NCBI GenBank assembly: GCA_023228995.1
Contig: JALOAD010000022.1
Location: 1 to 57,101 of the forward strand
DNA: 57,101 nt
Direction: 5' to 3'
Source of the DNA: Candidatus Muiribacterium halophilum
GTDB lineage: Bacteria; Muiribacteriota; Muiribacteriia; Muiribacteriales; Muiribacteriaceae
The notes beneath the pieces were generated by a model. It did not search any database. It was not told the DNA's origin and saw only the letters and a list, made by a program, of their open reading frames with translations. Both the position numbers and the translations under genes were made by a program. Of the stretch, positions 51,987 through 57,101 are shown piece after piece. Positions within the stretch are counted from its first letter, which is position 1, and the number at the start of each line of letters is the position of its first letter.

Positions 51987-54308
51987 TTATTCAGCTCTTA
52001 ATGTAACCTGTATGTTTTTTAAAGCATTTAGTATATTTTGAATATGCAAATTTATCTCAACATCACTCAAAGTCTTTGAAGCATTAGAAAATATAAGCCT
52101 AAAAGTAAGACTTTTTGTATTTTCAGGAATTTTACCACCCTTAAACATATCATACATAGTCATACTTTCAATATCATCTATATTAAGCTTTGATATTGTA
52201 TTTTTTATTTGTGAATAATCAACTTCTTCAGGAACTATAAGAGATAAATCAAATTTAGAACCTGGATAGATAGAAAGTTCCTTTATATAATCTTGTTGTT
52301 TTGCTTGTAAAAATTCAGGATAAATCTCAAAATAATAAACTTCATTAAAAAATCTTGAACGAATCGAAGGATGAAGTTTACCAACAAATCCAGCTTCTTT
52401 ACCATTTGAAATAATCTTTGCACACATTCCAGGATGAAGGAATTCAACTTGTTCACTTCTTGAATATTCAACATTATAACTGTTTAAAATATTATCAACT
52501 ATTCCTTTTAAATAATAATAATCAACATCAACTGAAATTTGAGGATGTTTAAAAGCTTTACCTGATGCAATACCCGAAATAACATATTTTTCATTATATG
52601 AATTTTTATTATTCAAATAAACTTTACCAGTTTCAAAATAAAAATGATTTTCAACACCTCTTTTGGAATTATATTCAATATTTTTAAGAAGTCCTTTATA
52701 CATTTGAGTTCTCATAAAAGCCATATCCTCATTAAGAGGATTGATTAAAGCTGGAGAATTTTGTTGTTTATTATTTACAAGACTAAAATTTTTAACTTCA
52801 TTAAAACCAAGATCACTTAATTTGAAAGAAAAATCAAAATAAAGTGAAAGTTTATTATAATAAGGAATTGCTTCTATATTTATATCTTTTGCCTCAATAT
52901 TATCATAACCATAAAACTTAGCTATTTCTTCAACTATATCAACTTCTAAATTAATATCTTTTCTGCATGAATGTATTTTGAATAAATTTTTACCAAGTCT
53001 ATCAACAGGAAGTCTTTCAATAATTTCATTAATTCTTTCTTGAGGAATATCACAACCTATATATTTTTTTATTTTTTCAACATTAAAAACAACAGTTTTT
53101 TCTTCTTCTTTTAATGGATAATTATCTATTTTATTAAAAAACATAATATTATCTCCACCGTGTTTTTTTAATAAATAACTTGCTAAATCAATAGCATATT
53201 CAGCCATATTAACATCAGCATGTTTTTCAAATCTTGAAGAAGAATCTGTTTTTAAACCTATTTTTTTTGATGTTTTTGCAATACCTTTTGGTTCAAAACA
53301 AGCTGATTCAAGAAATATTGCTCCAGTTTTTTCTTTTACTTCAGACTCAATTCCACCAATTATACCTGCAATTGCAACAGGTTTTTTGGAATCTGCTATA
53401 ACAAGATCATGTTGATTTAATTTATATTTATTTTCATTTAAAGCTGAAAATTCATTTTTTTCTGAATATCTTATAATTACTTTTTTATCTAAAAAAGTTG
53501 AAGCATCAAAAGCATGCATTGGATGACCTGTTTCAAGCATTACATAATTTGTAATATCAACAAGGAAATTTATAGATCTAATATCACATGCTACTAGTCT
53601 TCTTTTGATATATTCAGGAGATTCTAAAGCACTTACTCCTTCAACATATCTACCAACATATCTTGGACAAGCATTTTTATCTTCTATTTTTACTTCAAAT
53701 ATATTTTCATTTTTATCTGATTTAACATTAATAAATTCTTTTTTATTGTTATATGGAATATTAAAAAAAACAGAAAGATCTCTTGCAATACCCATAACTC
53801 CCAAATGATCAGGTCTATTTGCAAAAGTTTCAAGTGAATAAACATAATCATCTAGCTCATAATAATCCTTAAATAAAACTCCAACTGGAGTACATTCAGG
53901 TAAAATCATTATTCCATCAGATTTATCGGCAAGACCAAGTTCTTTAAGAGAACACAGCATTCCAAAAGATTCAACACCTCTAAGTTTTGCTTTTTTTATT
54001 TGAAAATTTCCAGGCAAATTAGCACCTATGTTAGCTACAACAACTTTTTTACCAACACCAACATTTGAAGCTCCACATATTATTTGAACTTTTTCTTTAC
54101 CATTATCTATTGTACATAATGAAAGTTTATCTGCATCAGGATGCTTTTCGCACTTTTCAACATATCCTGTAACAACATTTTCAAGATTTTCTCCAAGATA
54201 ATAAAAATCATCAACTTCAAGCCCAATTTTGGGAAATATTTCTTTCAATTCTTCTGCTGATACGGGAATATCAATAAATTCTTTAAGCCATTTATATGTT
54301 AATTTCAA
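51987..54308 (-). CDS. pheT: Phenylalanyl-tRNA synthetase beta subunit
   Basis: 773 residues, normal size. N-terminal EMAP/tRNA-binding domain (KHPDADKLSLCTIDNG, ICGASNVGVGKKV), B3/4 editing domain (about 215-395, CDIRSINFLVDITNYVMLETGHPMHAFD), B5, the class II-like domain, and a C-terminal anticodon-binding domain (YPGSKFDLSLIVPEEVDY). Follows pheS by 22 bases. Confidence 0.97.
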   Translation of the reverse strand: MKLTYKWLKEFIDIPVSAEELKEIFPKIGLEVDDFYYLGENLENVVTGYVEKCEKHPDADKLSLCTIDNGKEKVQIICGASNVGVGKKVVVANIGANLPGNFQIKKAKLRGVESFGMLCSLKELGLADKSDGIMILPECTPVGVLFKDYYELDDYVYSLETFANRPDHLGVMGIARDLSVFFNIPYNNKKEFINVKSDKNENIFEVKIEDKNACPRYVGRYVEGVSALESPEYIKRRLVACDIRSINFLVDITNYVMLETGHPMHAFDASTFLDKKVIIRYSEKNEFSALNENKYKLNQHDLVIADSKKPVAIAGIIGGIESEVKEKTGAIFLESACFEPKGIAKTSKKIGLKTDSSSRFEKHADVNMAEYAIDLASYLLKKHGGDNIMFFNKIDNYPLKEEEKTVVFNVEKIKKYIGCDIPQERINEIIERLPVDRLGKNLFKIHSCRKDINLEVDIVEEIAKFYGYDNIEAKDINIEAIPYYNKLSLYFDFSFKLSDLGFNEVKNFSLVNNKQQNSPALINPLNEDMAFMRTQMYKGLLKNIEYNSKRGVENHFYFETGKVYLNNKNSYNEKYVISGIASGKAFKHPQISVDVDYYYLKGIVDNILNSYNVEYSRSEQVEFLHPGMCAKIISNGKEAGFVGKLHPSIRSRFFNEVYYFEIYPEFLQAKQQDYIKELSIYPGSKFDLSLIVPEEVDYSQIKNTISKLNIDDIESMTMYDMFKGGKIPENTKSLTFRLIFSNASKTLSDVEINLHIQNILNALKNIQVTLRAE

Positions 54309-54330
54309 TTTTTCCTCCTAATATTAAAAC

Positions 54331-55359
54331 TTATCTAACAAAATTCTTAAGAAATCTCATATCATTATCATAAAGATATCTAATATCTTTGATTTTATAT
54401 TTAAGCATAGCAATTCTTTCAATACCCATTCCAAAAGCAAATCCAGAGTAATTTTCACTATCAATGCCACAATTTGTAAGAACCTGAGGATGAACCATTC
54501 CACAACCCATTATTTCAATAAATCCAGTATTTTTACAAACTGGACAATGAGATTTACCCTCTCCATGACAAGCAACGCATGATATATAAACTTCTGCTGA
54601 AGGTTCTGTAAACGGAAAATAAGAAGGCTGAAATCTAACTTGGGTATTTTCTCCATAATAATCTTTTAAAAATCTCATTAAAATACCTTTAAGATCAGCA
54701 AAAGTAACTCCTTGAGCTATATAAAGACCTTCAATCTGATGGAATATCGGTGTATGAGTAGCATCAATATCATCTTTTCTATAAACTCTACCAGGAGATA
54801 CTATTTTAATAGGAGGTTTGCTATTGAGCATTGTTCTAACTTGAACCGGAGATGTATGAGTTCTCAACACATATCCGTTTTCCATAAAAAAAGTATCCTG
54901 CATATCCCTTGCTGGATGATCTGCTGGAATATTTAATTTATCAAAATTATAATCTTCACATTCTATTTCAGGACCATCTTCAACACTAAAACCATAAGTT
55001 TTAAAAACTTCACAAAGTTCATATAAAACTCTAGTAACTGGATGCATACTTCCAGAACGAACATAATGTCCAGGTAAAGTCACATCTATTTTTTCCTTTG
55101 CTATTTTTTCATTAAGAATTTTCATTTCAATTGCATTTTTTTGGCTTTCAAAAGAATTTTCAACATCAGTTTTAATAGAATTCATTTTTTGACCATATTG
55201 TTTTTTTTGTTCAACAGGAATATTGACAATTTCTCTTTTTAATTTGTTCAATTCACCGTTTTTACCAAATATATCAACTCTGATTTTTTCAAGACCATCA
55301 ATATCCAAAGCCGAATTAATAAGAGAAATCAACTGTTCTCTAGTGTTTTCAATACTCAT
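54331..55359 (-). CDS. pheS: Phenylalanyl-tRNA synthetase alpha subunit
   Basis: 342 residues, class II. Coiled-coil N-terminus, DVTLPGHYVRSGSMHPVTRV, DTFFMENGYVLRTHTSPVQVRTM, motif 2 GRVYRKDDIDATHTPIFHQIEG, GCGMVHPQVL, and motif 3 GFAFGMGIERIAML. A short extra Cys-rich segment (CVACHGEGKSHCPVCKNTGF, four Cys in two CxxC pairs) resembles a zinc knuckle, found in some bacterial PheS. Forms an alpha2beta2 enzyme with PheT. Confidence 0.97.
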   Translation of the reverse strand: MSIENTREQLISLINSALDIDGLEKIRVDIFGKNGELNKLKREIVNIPVEQKKQYGQKMNSIKTDVENSFESQKNAIEMKILNEKIAKEKIDVTLPGHYVRSGSMHPVTRVLYELCEVFKTYGFSVEDGPEIECEDYNFDKLNIPADHPARDMQDTFFMENGYVLRTHTSPVQVRTMLNSKPPIKIVSPGRVYRKDDIDATHTPIFHQIEGLYIAQGVTFADLKGILMRFLKDYYGENTQVRFQPSYFPFTEPSAEVYISCVACHGEGKSHCPVCKNTGFIEIMGCGMVHPQVLTNCGIDSENYSGFAFGMGIERIAMLKYKIKDIRYLYDNDMRFLKNFVR

Positions 55360-55362
55360 TCT

Positions 55363-56187
55363 TTATATCCTCCAGTCTTTCTGTCTCATTATCTCATAAG
55401 CCGATACTCCAGTTGCAACACCAGCATTCAAAGATTCTATGTCGCCTAAAATAGGTATTTTAATCCTTAAATCCGATAATTCACAAATATCCGCAGGAAT
55501 TCCATTAGATTCATTACCTGTTATAAGAGCGATTTTATTGTACTTTGTATAATCTATTTTTTCATAATATTCTGTATTTTCACCAAGTGTAGTTGCAATA
55601 AGACAAAATCCATGTTCTTTAAGATTTTTAAGATAATCTCTGATGTTTTCAGTTTTAAATATTGGAACTCTAAATATAGCACCTTGAGTTGATCTAACAG
55701 TTTTTGGATTATAATGATCAACTGTATCTTCTGAAACTACAATGCCATCAAGAGCAAGAGCATCGCAAATTCTAACTATAGTCCCAAGATTTCCAGGATC
55801 TTGCAATCCTGTAAGAATAATAATAAACGATCTATTTTTGGTAAAAATTTTATTATCATCCCATTTAAGTCTTGTCGGAACAGCAATTATCCCTTGAGGA
55901 TTTTGAGTTTCACAGAGTTTATTAAATACACTTTCCGCTACAAGAACAAGCTCTGAACCTCTTTTAGATAAATCATCAAAAAGTTCTTTACCACCCTTGA
56001 CCTTAAAAAGATCAAGGGAGTAAATATAATAAGGAATTTCAATATCACTTTTTAAAGCTTCGTTTATACTGTTAATACCTTCCAAAAGAAACTTTTCTTT
56101 TTCTTCACTTACTTTCTTTTTTTTCAGACTTTTAATAAATCTGATAAAATTGTTTTTCGGATTAGTTATTGGTTTTATTTTTTCCAT
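55363..56187 (-). CDS. SpoU/TrmH-family RNA 2'-O-methyltransferase (RlmB-like)
   Basis: 274 residues. N-terminal substrate-binding domain (FLLEGINSINEAL, 1-100) and SPOUT domain with motifs LQDPGNLGTIVRICDA, ITGNESNGIP and IESLNAGVATGVSAYEIMRQ. Methylates 23S rRNA or tRNA; exact position unknown. It overlaps the upstream mutase gene by 13 bases and ends 3 bases before pheS, so it is in a translation-linked operon. Confidence 0.92.
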   Translation of the reverse strand: MEKIKPITNPKNNFIRFIKSLKKKKVSEEKEKFLLEGINSINEALKSDIEIPYYIYSLDLFKVKGGKELFDDLSKRGSELVLVAESVFNKLCETQNPQGIIAVPTRLKWDDNKIFTKNRSFIIILTGLQDPGNLGTIVRICDALALDGIVVSEDTVDHYNPKTVRSTQGAIFRVPIFKTENIRDYLKNLKEHGFCLIATTLGENTEYYEKIDYTKYNKIALITGNESNGIPADICELSDLRIKIPILGDIESLNAGVATGVSAYEIMRQKDWRI

Positions 56188-57101
56188 TCGTTTACTTTTA
56201 ATTTATAATCCTCAGCTATTTTTTTTGATTCAACTTTATCTTTACCTTCAGCATAAACATTAAAATATGGTTTATCTGAATCAGGAATAAGTAGAACCCA
56301 AGCATCTTTACCCATATTAATTTTTACACCATCAACAAGTTCTATATCAAGATCTTTTGAATGTTCCATAATATTTCTCATAACAGTACCCTTTTCAGAC
56401 CAATCACAAGGAATTCTTTTATGAACTCTCAAATCTTCAGGGAAATTTTTTCGTATATTATTAAAGCAAAGTTTTTTATCAGCAACAAGATTAAGAATTA
56501 TAGAAATACTCGCCATTGCATCAAACCAAGGCATAAATTCAGGGAAAATAAATCCTCCTTCACCGTCTGCAACCAATTTAACACCTTTTATTTCTGCTGC
56601 CTGCATCATATTTCTATTATACATCTTAGTATAAATAACTTCACAACCATTTTCTCTAGCTATTTTTTCAATTCTTTTTGATGAATTAATCGGAACAGCA
56701 ACCTTACAACCAGGTTTATTTTTACATATTGTATGAACCATAACAGCCTGAGAATCTCCTCGTCCTATCTTATTACCGTCACCATCAACAAGGAATATTT
56801 TTTCAGCTCCAGAATCCATCATAACTCCAATGTCAGCAGAAAGAGATTTTACAATATCTCCAAGTCTTTTATATTCAGCATCAAAACTCGTTTTATCCCT
56901 AATAAATCTTTTAGGATCTTCATAAGAATTTAATGCAATAATATCAAGATTATACTCAGAAAGAATAGATGGGAAAAAATTTGAAGCACTTCCAAAAGAA
57001 TAATCAAGAACAACTTTTAATTTAGCTTTTGATATTTTTTCAGAATCAACAAAATTAACAAGTCCATCTTTGTAATATTCAAGAACTCTATGAGGAAAAG
57101 A
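56175..57101 (-). CDS. Phosphomannomutase-like (partial, 5' end beyond window)
   Basis: 308 codons are visible and the frame is open to the window edge, so an internal ATG at 56822 is not the start. Domains II-IV of an alpha-D-phosphohexomutase: KLKVVLDYSFGSASNFFPSIL, ADIGVMMDSGAEKIFLVDGDGN, ADGEGGFIFPEFMPWFDAMASI, and a C-terminal domain with LLIPDSDKPYFNVYAEG. The metal-binding loop, DGDxDR in active mutases, reads DSGAEK here. The same loss is seen in mannose-1-phosphate guanylyltransferase/mutase fusions, so the missing N-terminal part may be a nucleotidyltransferase. Confidence 0.82.
   Translation of the reverse strand, partial: SFPHRVLEYYKDGLVNFVDSEKISKAKLKVVLDYSFGSASNFFPSILSEYNLDIIALNSYEDPKRFIRDKTSFDAEYKRLGDIVKSLSADIGVMMDSGAEKIFLVDGDGNKIGRGDSQAVMVHTICKNKPGCKVAVPINSSKRIEKIARENGCEVIYTKMYNRNMMQAAEIKGVKLVADGEGGFIFPEFMPWFDAMASISIILNLVADKKLCFNNIRKNFPEDLRVHKRIPCDWSEKGTVMRNIMEHSKDLDIELVDGVKINMGKDAWVLLIPDSDKPYFNVYAEGKDKVESKKIAEDYKLKVNEWKK

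Overview
The window is very AT-rich, low-G+C bacterial DNA. Most genes are on the minus strand and tightly packed. It encodes a flagellin, several type IV pilin or type II secretion pseudopilins, a likely outer-membrane beta-barrel protein, secreted proteases, a 2-oxoacid:ferredoxin oxidoreductase and iron-sulfur MinD-type ATPases. Together these suggest a motile (or formerly motile) diderm anaerobe. A low-GC candidate phylum (for example Muiribacteriota or a Riflebacteria/Wallbacteria-type lineage) would fit, but this is a guess from gene content, not from a phylogenetic marker.

Layout. 1-456: gene-free, with dispersed and tandem repeats. 457-6544: a flagellin carrying an inserted von Willebrand A domain, a 1125-residue radical SAM protein and a Fur-family regulator. 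6656-10394: an 'orange protein'-type (Orp) cluster made of a DUF5320-like protein, a NifX/DiNitFeMo-domain protein, two MinD ATPases with inserted ferredoxin domains and an Mrp ATPase fused to a NifX domain. It sits behind a promoter carrying a near-ideal Fur/PerR-type 7-1-7 operator. 10533-15889: a pilin-like membrane protein, an FMN-binding protein, a WG-repeat protein, a zinc-ribbon protein, a receiver-only regulator and a decayed sensor kinase. 15943-20387: a class C beta-lactamase-like hydrolase and a tandem pair of DegP-like proteins, one active and one pseudoprotease, the latter bracketed by inverted copies of a mobile palindromic repeat. 20625-26816: malic enzyme, a five-gene overlapping pseudopilin operon and a secreted muramidase-like enzyme. 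26817-27540: a repeat-dense gene-free stretch. 27541-29665: a type II restriction-modification pair. 29771-32175: a zinc/manganese ABC transporter. 32276-34989: korDABC (2-oxoglutarate:ferredoxin oxidoreductase type). 35047-43853: folD, holA-like, HD-GYP, an RluA-like synthase, a FecR-like protein, a divergent rpoA preceded by a 31-codon basic ribosomal-type gene, murG and a conserved unknown. 44016-47422: a membrane hybrid histidine kinase and the beta-barrel protein. 47623-57101: serS, ychF, two pseudopilins (one fused to a LamG-like domain), pheT, pheS, an RlmB-type methyltransferase and a truncated sugar-phosphate mutase.

How the parts connect. Envelope and secretion genes recur (three pilin-type loci, FG-GAP, WG-repeat, FecR and LamG proteins), suggesting a type IV pilus/type II secretion system displaying unusual surface proteins. 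The Orp cluster and the Fur regulator next to it probably form a metal-responsive unit. At least four genes appear to start directly at the transcription start: a consensus-like promoter ends 4-6 bases before the start codon and there is no Shine-Dalgarno sequence. The rest use clear GGAGG-type sites.

The strongest candidates for something new are the VWA-bearing flagellin with its neighbouring giant radical SAM protein, the repeat-encoded C-terminus of the protease at 18849-20387, the pseudoprotease, the divergent RNA polymerase alpha subunit with an acidic linker, and the hairpin-cassette array near 26925-27027. No tRNA, rRNA, CRISPR array or intact transposase gene was seen.
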